Assembly (NCBI GenBank): GCA_037126765.1
Contig: JBBCBC010000019.1
Coordinates: 30,960,222-31,024,221, forward strand
Direction of reading: 5' to 3'
Length of the DNA stretch: 64,000 nt
Source: Stenogyne calaminthoides
Taxonomy: Eukaryota; Streptophyta; Magnoliopsida; Lamiales; Lamiaceae
Numbering within the stretch: position 1 is the first letter of the stretch; the number at the start of each line of letters is the position of its first letter. Below, piece after piece: positions 10,827-22,221 of this stretch. The notes beneath the pieces are model-generated. The model was given only the letters and a program-made list of their open reading frames with translations. It was not told where the DNA came from and searched no databases. A program made the translations under genes and the position numbers.

Positions 10827-12691
10827 AGTCCAGGTCCGATCGGTCTTGGTCGAACAAGGGGGACCTCTTGTGGCGAAAGCAAAGTGTACTATTTGGCGAG
10901 CATCATTTGGACCTAACCATCTTTGGAGGGAGCTGATTCTTTGAGGGGCGAACATGATTTGTTCGACATTTCGCCTGGCAATCCCCCAACTATGAATTTG
11001 CTCCTTAGTATAATTCTTGCTTTCTTAGAAACGGATGTTGTGTAATTTTTGTCTTCTTCAATTTTTGCTCGAGCAGTTTTTTCTATACTTGTGTAATTTT
11101 TGCTTTCTTCTATTTTGTTCGAACAACTTGGCCCGAATGGTTGAATTTGCATATCAAATAGTTTCCTCTAACCCCGATCGTTGAGGATGAATGTTGTTGT
11201 TGATGAATGATTGATACTTGTGTTGCTTGATGTTTGCTTTGTTCTTTCTAGTTTATGCCTCTTTTTTTACGAATGAATTCAAACATTGGGTTCGGGCTAT
11301 GCCCGCTCCCCGACTTTTTCGTTTTTATTGACTTATTGACGTTCTGCATCGGTTGATCGTCTTATTTAGGCGCGACCAAATGGGTTAACTTTATGAACCC
11401 CCTTTCTTGGTTCGCGATCGTCTTATTTTAAGTAGCGATCACTTCGTCTTAGGGTCGTCTTATTTAGTCAGCGACCAAGACTCATCACCCGCTTTTTGCT
11501 TCGGATATCTATAAGCACGAAGTCGTCTTTTTTTGCATTGCGTACCCATTACTCATTTTTTTTCTACGGGAATCAGAGTACGAACTCCTTCGTCAGGTGA
11601 ACATAGACTTGGGCTCGTTCGTCTTTGTTCGGGCCGTCAAACTTAAGGTGCGACCTCAAATAGGCTTCAACTAGAAAATCTTAGCGAACAAAAAATACTT
11701 TTTTGCAACACGTTGTATTCTATTCCAACTTTTATATTTGAAGAAGACTGTCTATTACACAACTATAGACATCAGACTATGGTTTTGAATTTAAACCTTG
11801 TCTTGAGTAGACACGAACTGACCTCACCTTGTCCGTGGAATTGATGTTGACAAGTATGTGGCACATCATCCTGTCCTCCCTTTCTTAAATAACATGCTCA
11901 AGCAGCAACAACATAAGCATTTGTCCCTCCTGGACAAATTGTGATTATCTTGGGCCGCCGCGGACATGAGTACGTGGCGAAGCACGCCGCCGCCGCTTAT
12001 ATCGCGCGAGCAAAATCCTCAATTTCGCACCATTTCGTCCCTTCGGTAGATGCGAGCATCGGCGATCCGTGATATTGCTTCGGCGGACACCATGACATCC
12101 TCCCCTTCCGGAGGAGATTTTGGGGATGCATAGGGGACTAGTGATTTACTACTGCATAAGCAGTGAGTAACGTGGAGTGGCAACCATGACTCTGCCGAGC
12201 ATCTTGAGTCCGCAATGAGCTTCAACCTGTGCTCGGAGTGTCATATGGGGTATAAAACTCGTACTAGGACATATGCTCGATTCAAAGAGAATGATAATTT
12301 GAATCGAGTCTTTGGATTCTTCGTCTGGAGGCATACTGAACCAACTTTCTTTCGATCACTGTAGTATTTTTTTCTTTTTCATCTGTTTTTTTCTCTGCCT
12401 TCTTTAGCTATCAATATGCCTCTATTTATAGTACTATCCCGAGCGGGTGCTGGCATAGTTAGTTGGTGCTGATCCTCTTGCTTTTAATTCCTCCTTTTGA
12501 CATCTGTCCGCTTTGAATCCTTCTTTTGACATTTGTTCGGTTTTTTGCCAGCTCTTGTTCAAGGATTAACACGTTCCTTTTTTGGTTGCCACCACTTCTC
12601 AACTTGTTTTGACACGTATCTTCTATCTTTCAATAGTGCTGGCCAGCATTTCTTTCTAGAAGATTTGTGTCGAACATAATGTGTATTTCTT
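10827..12691. other. Tat-1 non-coding interval where integrase is missing
   Basis: Lies between the antisense gene and the RNase H end of pol. I find no integrase zinc finger, DDE core or second (archaeal-type) RNase H on the minus strand. There are three loose copies of TCGTCTTATTT..GCGACC (near 11357, 11410, 11449). The sequence is consistent with a deletion that removed the end of pol, leaving 3' UTR-like DNA. Confidence 0.55.
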
Positions 12692-13290
12692 TCAGAATTG
12701 TCCTAACTCCACCGCCCACTTGAGTAATCTGCCTGCAGTATCTGGTCGGTGGAGGACTTGTCGCAATGGGAACGTGGTTAGTACCTCGACTGAGTGATCG
12801 AAAAAGTATGGTCCCAATTTTTGAACACTCATAACGAGAGCATATGCTAATTTTTCCAGTGGAGGGTACCGGAGCTCGGCTTCTTTGAGCACTTGGCTTA
12901 CATAGTAAACAGGCAAGTGTGTTGTCCCTTTTGCTCGTACGAGCACAACGTTAATTGCATGTTGGGACGCAAAGAAGATACGATAGAGTTGTTCTTTGGG
13001 GATGGACTTAGATAGTGTTCGAGTATCCGCAAGGTAATCGCTTCAATGATTCGAATGCATTTCGCAATGCTCGGTCCATTTGGAATTTCCCTTTCTTTAA
13101 TGCATCAAAGAAAGGTTTGCATTTGTCCCCGATTCGTGATATCGGCCCGCTTTTACGGAAGCTAAACGTCCGATTAACTTTTGGACCTCCTTCACTCGCC
13201 GGGGCCTGCGTATGTCGAAAGCATGGCTTGAATCTTTGATGGGTTCGCTTCAATCCCCCGTTGGTGACCATATGTCCGAGGAATTTTCTG
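12692..13290 (-). pseudogene. Tat-1 RNase H domain
   Basis: Minus-strand fragment after RT. It holds ISRIGDKCKPFFDALKKG near 13,140 (RT connection region) and the RNase H stretch LPVYYVSQVLKEAELRYPPLEKL with ALVMSVQKLGPYF near 12,830-12,930. Homology ends at 12,692 with WAVELGQF followed by a stop; the usual next segment leading to the archaeal-type RNase H and integrase is absent. Reading frame shifts separate the two parts. Confidence 0.8.
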
Positions 13291-14160
13291 AGTGAACCCC
13301 AAAGTCGCGATTTCTTCTGGATTTAACCATGTTGTACTCCCCGAGTATATCAAACGTTTGTGCGAGGTGGGTGATGTGGTCTTCCTTGTATTATTTCTTT
13401 ACCACAATATCATCAATATACACCTCAATCGTTTCGGCCGATGTGTTCGCCGAACATTTTGTTCACCAAACGCCGATATGTTGCTCTCGGCATTCTTTAA
13501 TCCGAATGGCATGCGTTGCCAACAAGACATATTCTTTTTCGCGAGAATCGCCAGATTCTTTTGGTCGTCCGGATGCATGGGTATCTGGTGATAACCAACA
13601 AAAGCATCCATGAAGGTCATGAGCTCATGGCCTGCTGTATTATCGACCAAATAGTCGATATGCGGCATCGGAAAATTATCTTTCGGGCATGCCTTGTTTA
13701 AATCAGTGAAATCAATACATAGTCTCCAAGATCCATTAGACTTTGCGGGACGAAACACGGGGGTTCGCAAAGCCATCTTGGGCATTTTACTTCTCGAATC
13801 GGTTTATTGTCTAGCAACTTTTTGATTTCACTATTCATGGCCGCATATTTCTCCGGACTGAACTTTCTGCGCTTCTGGATAACCAGAGTCTGTGTTGGAT
13901 CAAGGTTGAGAGAGTGACATGCATGTTTTGGATTAATGCCAACCATGTCCTCGTGCGACCAGGCGAACACGTCCAAGTTTGCTTGAAGATAAGCCATCAT
14001 TTCTGTTCGAATTGGTTCAGGTAATTCCGAACCAATGAACACTTCTAACTTCAGTCTGTTGAATTCGATGTTGATAGACTCGGTTGTTCGGCGGTGTTGC
14101 TTTCGCTTTTTTTTGTTTCCACCGAGGATCCTCGATCGACCCCCGGCGTTCGTCATCAAC
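13291..14160 (-). pseudogene. Tat-1 reverse transcriptase
   Basis: Gypsy-type RT on the minus strand. Visible in order: the region before RT (FAWSHEDMVGINPKHACHSL), QKRRKFSPEKYAAM, GSWRLCIDFTDLNKACPKD (motif 1-2), FMDAFVGYHQI (motif A with the catalytic Asp), MPFGLKNAESN (motif B), and VYIDDIVV near 13,400-13,425 (motif C). The NEAV-type segment after PRWLCE is damaged (PPCF) and at least three frameshifts break the chain, so no functional enzyme can be made. Confidence 0.88.
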
Positions 14161-14529
14161 CTCCATAGGTTTGAATCCTACGCGAGGTTCTAGGTCCGGT
14201 ATCTTGCTTGGCGGATCAATACTCATTAGATCTGGGAGATCAGGGACATGAGTCACCATTCCGGACTCTGTGTTTGCGGGTTCTGTGTTCGCACAGGGAG
14301 GTGTGCTCGTCAAACTTGTGCTCGTCAAAGGATATTTTGGCAATGTATTTTCCTGCTGGTTTGACTCTCCAATCTCCCATGTTTGCTCCATCATGTTAAC
14401 GATATTTTACTTTTCTGGTGCACATGATAGCAAACAATCTCGAGCTTTCTTCTGATCTCCTTTTACGCTACCCGTTCCATCTTGTGTTGGAAATTTAACA
14501 CAAAGAATAATAAGTAGAACATGCCGCTT

Positions 14530-14850
14530 TTAAATTCTCGGATGAAGCAGGCGCCCTAGGAAACCGTTATAAGTGGACGGAGCATCGACGATTACAAAAT
14601 CTAGCATTCTAGTTCGTCGGATCTCCGGATTTAGAGTTGATTCTAACTCAACTCCTAACATAATCATACCATAGGGTCGGGTTACAGATTCCCCAAAACC
14701 CATAATGGTATGATCACATGGTTCAATATAGTTACTCAAGTCCCCAACTTGCTTTTCCATTTTGTGCAAAGTGTTGACGAACAAAATGTTCGTGATATGC
14801 TCCGTATCGACGGGAGGCGGTGCACCTTCAACCCGGCGAGAGACGAGCAA
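14530..14850 (-). pseudogene. Tat-1 protease-region fragment
   Basis: Minus-strand sequence resembling the retropepsin-like part of gypsy polyproteins: RVEGAPPPVDTEHITNILF, then FGESVTRPYGMIMLGVEL and FVIVDAPSTYNGFLGR. The last phrase corresponds to the conserved F.V.D.PS.YN.ILGR block. A clean DTG/DSG active-site triad is not visible, which fits decay. Confidence 0.7.
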
Positions 14851-15099
14851 TCGATGGTTAAGGAGTCATTGTGGGGGGTGATTATACCGTCGAGATCGTC
14901 TTCGAAAACATGATTTGGTGAGAGGGTGGCGGTTTGGCGATGTGCTTCGCCACCTTTCACCGATGGATGCTTTGCACGGGCACGATCTCCATCTTCTTAC
15001 GCGTCTGCTCGATAATGTTGGTGTCGATAACATCCACCCAATGGACCAATGTTGGTGCGATCGATGGAACATCCACCCACTAGACCATATTCTTTTGGG

Positions 15100-16340
15100 T
15101 AATTCATATCTTAAGTGATTATTCCGCCGGTTTGTTCGACTTTCTTTGACTTTTTTCGACTTTTTAGGAACCCGATTATCTTCATTATAGCTTCCAAAGG
15201 AGGCAAATCGCGACAATCTTCAGACAGCCCGATGTACTCGTGATAATTACAATATTTGGAAGCATTAAGCCGATGCTTGTCCATTATGATTCTTCGAGGC
15301 CTATCTAACATGTCCCGATCTTTGATTTGGTTGAAAATTGTTTTACTATTTAAACGCCCAAAAGACTTCGTGGGGCGTTTGCTTATGCTCTTTCTTGAAT
15401 GGTTTGAAAGAGCACGGGGTTTGTACCCCCTTCATTCATCACTTTCTTATCAAAAACTTTCTTAGTTGGGCTTCTCGACCCATCGTGGACCCAATCGCAT
15501 TTATGGGCGAAAGCAGAATATCGCCAATCTTGATGCATGGCTTTATGATCCCTGCACTCACCGCGAGGATCTTGGCATCCTCTTCAACCTGGGGCCCCAT
15601 CATACAAACATTTATCAAATCTTTCGATGTATGCTCGATCGGACTCACCTCTTAGTTGGGAAAAAATCGCCAACCTTTGTTTTTGGTATTTGGGCGAAAG
15701 CACACATGGATGAGAAATGGGGTCGGGAATTGTTATCCCAATTGAGCGAAAAAAAAGTGATGGACGCAATGGGCAAAGTAGAGAACCATCTATGTGCCCG
15801 ATCACCCAAAGTCACGGGAATGATCTAAGCCTTTGCATTAAGGTCGATGGCTCGCACGGGCGATCATAAAAGTCGAGTATTTGTTGAGATGGACATGTGG
15901 GTCCGACTCAACATCGAACATGGGGATAGGTGGTCGGGATCTTCGCCACTTTCTCTTGTATTTCGCCGCCATGATCGCTGGGTGATAGTGGCGAGCAAGG
16001 TATTGTGCTTTCGCCCGAGGGTGCCTTTGGTCGCGCCAAGTCGGCTGTAAACCCTCGATGGCTTTCTTCATTTCCACAAATTTTGTGGAATCGACAGACT
16101 TGGATCGGGTTTGTTTCCCATCATGAGGACCCGATGGGTCATGCTCGTGATGGGGCGATCCCCTTCCAAGTTTGTGCTTGACTACCCAATCGATGATGAA
16201 TAGACAATTTTGTTCGGCCCGATTTTTTTTGGGCACGCGGATGATCATGAGGATCTAAATGGCGGGCTTGTTTATCGGTTGTTCCTTCCCCGGATCCTGC
16301 CGCTTTATTATTGCCGATTCGGTCTTTGGCGGAGAGCCTC
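15100..16340 (-). pseudogene. Tat-1 gag with zinc-knuckle-like segment
   Basis: Minus-strand gag relic in several frames. It includes PPIPMFDVESDPHVHLNKY near 15,900 (the gag core start), RLAIFSQLRGESDRAYIERF near 15,620-15,680 (the Retrotrans_gag helix signature), MMGPQVEEDAKILAVSAG near 15,540-15,600, and ASKYCNYHEYIGLSEDCRD near 15,210-15,265, a degenerate C-x2-H..H/E-x-C knuckle-like block. Multiple frameshifts and stops interrupt it. Gag would form the particle shell. Confidence 0.75.
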
Positions 16341-16744
16341 AAATGTCCAAACGCCGATGGTGGACCCTTGAGGCCGTTTCGTCATCGACGTATCATCCTT
16401 TTTTTATTGGCCCGCTCATAGACTTTTCATTTTAACTTGCTCATTTATCGGTGTACGCGGCGTCGTTCTTCATCATCTTGAGGTTTTAACTTGGCAAATC
16501 TTTTTCACCCTCTCTTTTCGTGCTCGTAGCAAGAAAGTGATGGCTTTTGTTGTGGTCACGGATCATTGGCAATATCCTCAAGATTGATGGTCTCCACTAT
16601 CGATCTTTGTGAGGTCGGGCGCCGAGCCCTTTTTCGATCGTCGAGGTCGACTTTGTCCCGACCTCTCTGTTTTGTGTATTCCTAGATTGAGGCATTATAT
16701 TTCTTTTTTTACGCCTCGGCTAACTACGGGTTTGTGTATGGGTT

Positions 16745-16780
16745 GGTTTGTTCGCGACCTCTCCTTCTAGCGCCCGGTTA
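16745..16780 (-). promoter_or_regulatory. Probable Tat-1 primer-binding region
   Basis: Read on the minus strand, the bases just inside the 5' LTR are TAACCGGGCGCTAGAAGGAG. The GCGCTAGAAGGAG core is the sort of primer-binding sequence seen in Tat elements, but I cannot assign the tRNA with confidence and the LTR edge itself is mutated. Confidence 0.4.
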
Positions 16781-17954
16781 TTTTGCGAAGTCATTTTATT
16801 TGGGAAATATGATGTGGGCTAATTTGGTGACAACTCACAAACAAAACATGCACGTGTAAAATAAAGCGTAAATAAGATGAATTTGTTGACCTAGTTCGGT
16901 CAAGAAATTACTACTACGGGGGCATACCAAGTCGGGGATGTAGTATTGCGAGTTTTACACGCGTAATATTTGATACATCTCATGAAGATGAATCATTATG
17001 GATGAAGATGATTTGAATTGGTATATATGGATGTTTTCGTATGTATAGGCGATCTCGAATTTTTTGTGAGCCTTTCCCCGGGAAATTTCCAAAACCTCTC
17101 TTGTTTTTTTCTTCCATTTATAGATTGATTTTTTGGCAAGCTTTTGCTTGTGCAAGAATTCATGTAATATAGCCACCTCTTTTAGATTGATTTTTGCTTT
17201 TGCTTGTCTATATAGATCTTTTGGTCGCCCAAGTCAATCTTTTTTTCGGTGACCGCTTTGTTCGCCCCATAAATCCATATCCATTTTATATCGGAATATT
17301 GTTCTTGTCGAGCATGTTCGGAGTTCTTCAGGTTGTCTGAGCTCTCAGGTTATCTGAGCCTTGGGGATGTCTGTGCCCTCAGGATATCTGATCATCGAAC
17401 ATACTGACCCCTCAGGTCGTCTGAGCCTTCAGGATGTCTGAGCCCTCAGGATGTCTGAGCACCGAGCATACTGACCCCTCAGGATGTCTGAGTCTTCAGG
17501 ATGTCGAGCCCCTCAGGATGTCTGAGCACCGAGCTCGAGTCTCGTGATATCCGAGTTGCATGCGAGTCTTCGGGATATCTGAGAGGATCAAGCATCTTGA
17601 CCGCCGGGATATCGAAGCATTCAGGTTGTCTGAGTCCTCAGACTTGTCTGAGTCCTCAGACTTGACTCAGCTTATTTGATTCTTTCTTTCCTAATCTGAG
17701 TGGCAAACATGCCTATTTGCTCGGTCATTCTGTTTGAACAACCTTAGTTGGTGAATGGTAAGCTGGCGAACAAATCTTACTTCATTGGCGAGTATGTTCG
17801 CTTTTGGTTGACAAGTGGCGAGCTGGTCGAACATACTTGTTTGGTCGACGGACGGCGAGCACACTTGTCCATCGGGCATGATTATTTTAATAAATATTAC
17901 ACGTGTCTCTCTTACGTGTTCGATTAATGCTGATTAATTATATCGAACACAACA
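16781..17954 (-). repeat. Tat-1 5' LTR
   Basis: A 1,174-bp partner of 6458-7639. Its outer end CGAACACAACA is intact and followed by TSD GTTCC. The inner end reads TTTTGCGAAG instead of TGTTGCGAG. It has many small deletions against its partner, for example in the GGCAAGC..TGAG block near 17,125. The internal tandem array spans about 17320-17680. Confidence 0.88.
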
Positions 17955-17959
17955 GTTCC

Positions 17960-18430
17960 TTCTTCAAACATGCATGAAACTGGCAGATAAGTCGGGATCA
18001 TTGTGTAATTTGTATGCTTTAAATGACCATGTAGGTAAATAAAAGGGTAACTCATATATTTATTGTTATTTAATGACTTTCTTAATTTGTATGAAACACT
18101 ATAAAATTATAAATAAAACGGGACGAAGAGAGTCATGTTATTTAATAAAAATAACTAATACTGACCAACTAATATTGTCCAATGAAAACAATTAATAATG
18201 TTTAAGAAAAACAACCACTGTTAAGTGAAAACACCTTACATCTTTAAAAAAAACACCAATTGTACAGTGTAAACAAAAAATTACTTTTATTTTGGCATGC
18301 AGTTGGGTTGATTAAGATGAATATTTAGTGAAATTTGGGGAAAACGATTATTGCATTCACTTAATACCACTTAGCATCGAAACCAGATTGTTTAGGAGGA
18401 TGAAAACCTGAATCCTGTACAGATAGTCTG
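17960..18430. other. AT-rich intergenic, nothing recognised
   Basis: Low-complexity AT-rich DNA between the retrotransposon and the next relic. No frame, repeat or structured element stands out. Confidence 0.5.
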
Positions 18431-18436
18431 TTCAGC

Positions 18437-19240
18437 TAGTTTGAATGTCAAGGTTCCTGAATCCTGTGTGCTCGAAATGGCATAAACCATCTGATAGCTT
18501 CATTGAAGTTAATGGCAATGCCTGTTTCTTTGACGATACAATGGAAACAAAAGCGGGGATGGTGTTTCGTGATGATGTCGAAGTCTGCATCCCATTTAAA
18601 TTGGATAAAAACTTGTGTGAAATCGAGTTAATGGTGAATTCGATTTGTTTAGTATCACTGTTATGCATAAAAACTACTCCTTCCGTCCGGAAGACTCTGC
18701 GCCAACTTTTCGGCGCAGAGATTAAGAAAAATTGCTTAATGGGGGGTAGTAAGTGTGTATGGGGGGCAATAAGTGTGTGTTGTAAGGTTATAAGTTGAGA
18801 AAAATGTGTCCATTTTTTGGTGTACAAAGTCTTATGGGACAGACCAAAAAGGAGAGTGTGCTAAGTCTTCTGGGACGGAGGAAGTATTAGTGTTATGCAC
18901 AAAAACTTTCACTGTTTAAAAAATACTTTATATTTTTAAATAGTGAAACTTTTTATACAAAACAATAGTAGTTTTTATATATAATAGTGATACAGTTCAT
19001 GTACATGTATATACCTGATTCACTGGAATTTTACTCTTTAGATCGCGTATGCGATTAGGTTTGATGAAGGTTGAAGGAGAGGCTTGAGGTGTTTTGGAAG
19101 TACTATAATGGACGTTGAATTTGTGCTTTCAATGAGTTGTGGTTGAGACAAATGCAAAGAGAGTACATGAAGTTATTGTAGCAACGACCACAGTTGATGC
19201 GCCTTTTGGTGATTATATTGAAGCTGCATAGAAGGTCCTT
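18437..19240 (+). pseudogene. RNase H-like (RVT_3 type) relic, interrupted by a MITE
   Basis: Plus-strand translation from 18,469 gives KWHKPSDSFIEVNGNACFF, then MVFRDD. This matches the W..P..G..K.N.DA...G.V.RD pattern of the plant RNase H-like family found in LINEs and related host copies. After a Stowaway insertion and a gap, FGLMKVEGEGLRCFG near 19,060 fits the second helix of the fold. The glycine of KxNxDA and most of the core are lost. It is probably a LINE-derived or domesticated-family relic. Confidence 0.45.
18677..18884. mobile_element. Stowaway-like MITE
   Basis: A 208-bp element with ends CTCCTTCCGTCC and GGACGGAGGAAG and TA on both sides (18675-18676, 18885-18886). These are the ends and target site of Tc1/mariner Stowaway MITEs. 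The host words TGTTATGCATAAAAACT (18659-18675) and TGTTATGCACAAAAACT (18891-18907) also flank it as a near-perfect direct repeat. Confidence 0.75.
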
Positions 19241-19460
19241 AGGGATCACCCTAATTTTATGTTACTTGGGTTTAGTCGAAATATCAATATCTTGATACTT
19301 TTTCTTGCTAGAATTTCTCGCTATTATGAGAATTCTATTGTTTGGTCGAACCTATAATCTTTGTGGACGACTTTCTTGACATTTGTCGTTCTTGCTCTTA
19401 AACCTTTTTAGCTCACTTTTCAACATCTATTAAAAGTAATCATTTTCCACTTAAAACATC

Positions 19461-19666
19461 ACTCCCTCAGTCCTAATTTACTGTTTGAGCTCGTGTTTTA
19501 GTGAGCGAGTTGTTTATTAATATATAAAATGATAAAGTGATTTTTAAGAAGGTATATGATAGATGAGGGGTAGGACTATCATACCTCATCTTAAAAATCT
19601 CTTTATCATTTCAAATACTAATAAATAACTCGTTCACTGAAACACGAGTCAAACAGTGAATGGACA
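19461..19666. mobile_element. Hairpin MITE with about 70-bp inverted arms
   Basis: Inverted arms: the left reads CTGTTTGAGCTCGTGTTTTA and GAGCGAGTTGTTTATTA; the right has the complement (AATAAATAACTCGTTCACTG..CACGAGTCAAACAG). The outer left end CTCCCTCAGTCC is Stowaway-like. A degraded second copy lies at about 31312-31490. Confidence 0.7.
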
Positions 19667-19839
19667 ATTTAAAACTACAAATATACGCTAATGGATGGAT
19701 CTCTAATAAAGGATGAGGTTTACCTGTACTAATTGAGTCAGATGTTAATTAAATAGAGCTCCCAGTCTCACAAAAGGTTTTGCCATATTAGATATATATA
19801 AAAAAAAATTGTAATGAATTGATGAATAATAAAATTTTA

Positions 19840-19984
19840 GAGGCACTCTTGCATGAAATTGTTTCACTGTGAGATGCAACATAATTTGAGCACAATAGTT
19901 TAACACTTTAAAAGAGATAAATGTTAAATTGTGCTAGTTTGTAATCCGTCCCATGTATGAGACTATCCTATACAAGTTTTTGTC
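19840..19984. mobile_element. MULE-type MITE, copy D
   Basis: Ends GAGGCACTCTTGCATGA and ACAAGTTTTTGTC match copies A-C. Eight bases, AAATTTTA, are repeated directly on both sides; the ninth differs. The element is about 145 bp. Confidence 0.7.
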
Positions 19985-21492
19985 AAATTTTATGATTGAT
20001 GTTATTATGTTCATTTAACCCCATCTTGGCTCGATTAAAGTTGTGAATCAACGATATATTCGAAAAATAAGCTCTAGTTCAACTAGCAAACAAGGAGCTC
20101 AAACAAGCTCCAGTTCAACTAGAAAACAAGGAGCTCAAACGCTCAAATCTTTGGCCCGACTTGTCTCTCACAAGTAGGGACTCAACTCGAAAAGATATTC
20201 GTTTGAACTCATTTAATAAAGTTCATCAACATAAATAAACAAACTCAATCTTAATGATATTAGTTATCCTGTGAACAAAATCATTAATATGCTCATGAGC
20301 TTCGCTCTGGCTTGAAATAGGGCCAACGCTAGTTGACAATAAGTTCTAGTCTCCAGAATTAGTCGATCCTTAGGCCGAATACCGAGTTATTAAAAGAAAT
20401 ACTTTGACTTTAATTTGTGTTTTCCACACTCAGAATTTATAATAATAATAAAATATAAAAATATGTAATTTAACTTATTTAATAAAAAATTTAGTAGATA
20501 TATATATACTTCATAAATTTTATTTTTGTAATTAATTGATGTATAATCTAATTTAGGATTGATATTGTCACTGTCAAGCTCATTTAGGCACGAAAGACCT
20601 CGCATACATTCAATAATTAAAATCGAACTCGACTCGATAATAAACAAACCAAACTCAGGCATTTTAAAGTTCGTCTCCACTCAGTTTGGTTACATCCATT
20701 CTCTCATATATAAAAGCAGTGTTTTCGATACTAGGTTGAATCGATCGATTCAACCGGAAACCGCTCATGAAACTGGTATAACTACACTCAAAAATTATTT
20801 TTACAGTTGAATCGGAAAAAAGTGGCCAGAATCGAAAAAAATATTTCTTGTTTTTATATTTTATTAACTTAAAATTTAATCTTAATTTCAGTCATCCCTA
20901 TTTTATATTCATAGTATTTTAAATTGTATTGTTGTCCATAATTTTATTGTGTTTATTTCAATATGAAACTTATAAGTTATAATTTTAAAAAATTTATACG
21001 TGCATATTTATTTTATTTTTTAATATAATATAGGAAATATTTAAAAAAAAATAGATTAGAGATAATTTTAATGATTGAATCACCAGTTGAACGTTAACTA
21101 GTGCCAAATCCAATTTGGTCGTCGGCCTGGGTATGGAAGCATTGAATAAAAGGACAATTTTTTCTGTTTGACTATCAAAACTCATCCATTAATTAGAAAA
21201 GAAACAAAATCTAGTTAGTAAGGAAGTTGGCAAGTGAATAAACATACCTTTGGATTTACCAAAAACATCATCACATCACACATGGAATTCCACCTTAAAA
21301 AGACATAAATAACAAGTCTTATATTCTCAAAATATGATACATACCTGGTAAGAGGCATTCACAAGGTGGATGCAATTCAAAAACCAAGCTGAATTTGGTA
21401 ACCCACCAACAAAAACATCAGCAGCACTACACTACAATTGAGCAATCAAGAAAATTAGCTGCTGCTGCGGCTGCCGCGCTCTCCCCCCAAAT
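19985..21492. repeat. Gene-free interval with short direct repeats
   Basis: Contains a 36-bp tandem duplication (20069-20104 and 20105-20140, two mismatches) rich in GAGCTCAAAC, and a GGTTGAATCGATCGATTCAACC palindrome-type patch near 20733 that resembles the CCGGTT-rich sequence at 39340-39450. These are typical of decayed non-autonomous DNA elements. No credible gene is seen. Confidence 0.45.
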
Positions 21493-22221
21493 TCAATGTC
21501 GGCTTGTCAAGTACATGCTCTTCGCGTATTTACATCCGCGAGACTTAACACAGTCCGCCTGCAGCCTTTTACGGGGCCCCTTCAAACTCGGCATTTTGCC
21601 ATTATCATTATCATCATCATCATCGCCGTCTGTATCAATATTGATGCAACTTGTTTTGAATCTCCTTGGTACATACACATTTAGATAGTAGCTCACAATG
21701 CTTCCTCTGCTCTTACCCGGCAAACTTTCTATCGCCGTCTTTAAAACACTTTTACCCTGTGTCTTCGCGTTCGCCTTTACAATATAATCAAATTTCCTCT
21801 CTTCTTTAAGACTCCATGACTTGGAAACATCCTCTCCCATCTCATCAAACTTCCATATCCAAAAGACCGGGCCAAGATCAATTTGTAGTCGGAATCTTTG
21901 TTTAGAGACGTGCTCTCTGACGCATTCTATTGATCCCGGGACTGCACAATCACAATTCTCCGTCCTCCCTCTTCCGATTCTAATCCTATTGTGGTTAGTA
22001 CTAGTATTACTCTTTCCTTTCGCCGGCCAAATTTGAGTACCTAACCACTTTGAATCGCCAAAACTTGTAGAAACGGGAGGAGTCCAAGGTGGAACCTCAA
22101 CTTGGAAACGAGCTCCAACTGGTATTACTAATTTACCACGATCATCGCTGATGAAGGTGATCCGATCCGTTACTTTTGATCTGTCGATGCTCTGCTTCTT
22201 CAATGGTTTGGATAGCTTCAT
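21493..22221 (-). CDS. ELM2-domain protein related to the C-terminal half of plant ARID-ELM2 factors
   Basis: A 242-aa single-exon frame on the minus strand, ATG at 22219-22221. It contains the ELM2-type signature IPVGARFQVEVPPW (residues 33-46), SKWLGTQIWP (57-66), GRGRTENCDCAVPGSIECV (83-101), then a SANT-like stretch WKFDEMGEDVSKSW (123-136) with EERKFDYIV and SIVSYYLNVYVPRR, and an acidic run (197-207). In plants this pair of blocks is known from ARID-ELM2 proteins, thought to act in nuclear chromatin complexes. No ARID domain is found upstream, so it is either a stand-alone ELM2 protein or an isolated last exon. The single uninterrupted frame and conserved residues argue that it is, or recently was, functional. 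Confidence 0.8.
   Translation of the reverse strand: MKLSKPLKKQSIDRSKVTDRITFISDDRGKLVIPVGARFQVEVPPWTPPVSTSFGDSKWLGTQIWPAKGKSNTSTNHNRIRIGRGRTENCDCAVPGSIECVREHVSKQRFRLQIDLGPVFWIWKFDEMGEDVSKSWSLKEERKFDYIVKANAKTQGKSVLKTAIESLPGKSRGSIVSYYLNVYVPRRFKTSCINIDTDGDDDDDNDNGKMPSLKGPRKRLQADCVKSRGCKYAKSMYLTSRH

Larger units (their letters stand above)
6458..17954 (-). mobile_element. Ty3/gypsy Tat-lineage LTR retrotransposon (Tat-1), complete ends
   Basis: An 11.5-kb element with two LTRs and perfect 5-bp target duplication GTTCC (6453-6457 and 17955-17959). Gag, protease, RT and RNase H similarity is all on the minus strand, so the 5' LTR is at high coordinates. Internal order on the minus strand is gag (16.3-15.1 kb), protease (14.85-14.53), RT-RNase H (14.16-12.69). 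No integrase is found. A plus-strand gene fills the low-coordinate end (7.9-10.8 kb), the antisense-ORF arrangement described for Tat elements (Retand, Grande). Frameshifts throughout and numerous LTR differences show it is inactive and not recent. Confidence 0.92.

Noticed and set aside
13292..13613. Plus-strand frames of 94 and 99 codons
   Set aside because: They are antisense to Tat-1 reverse transcriptase, whose motifs read clearly on the minus strand.
15338..15828. Plus-strand frames of 105 and 120 codons
   Set aside because: Antisense to the gag relic; the gag motifs (QLRGESDRAYIERF) fix the coding strand as minus.
21395..21688. 97-codon plus-strand frame
   Set aside because: Antisense to the ELM2 gene and partly a Ser run from a (TCA)n stretch; no independent support.
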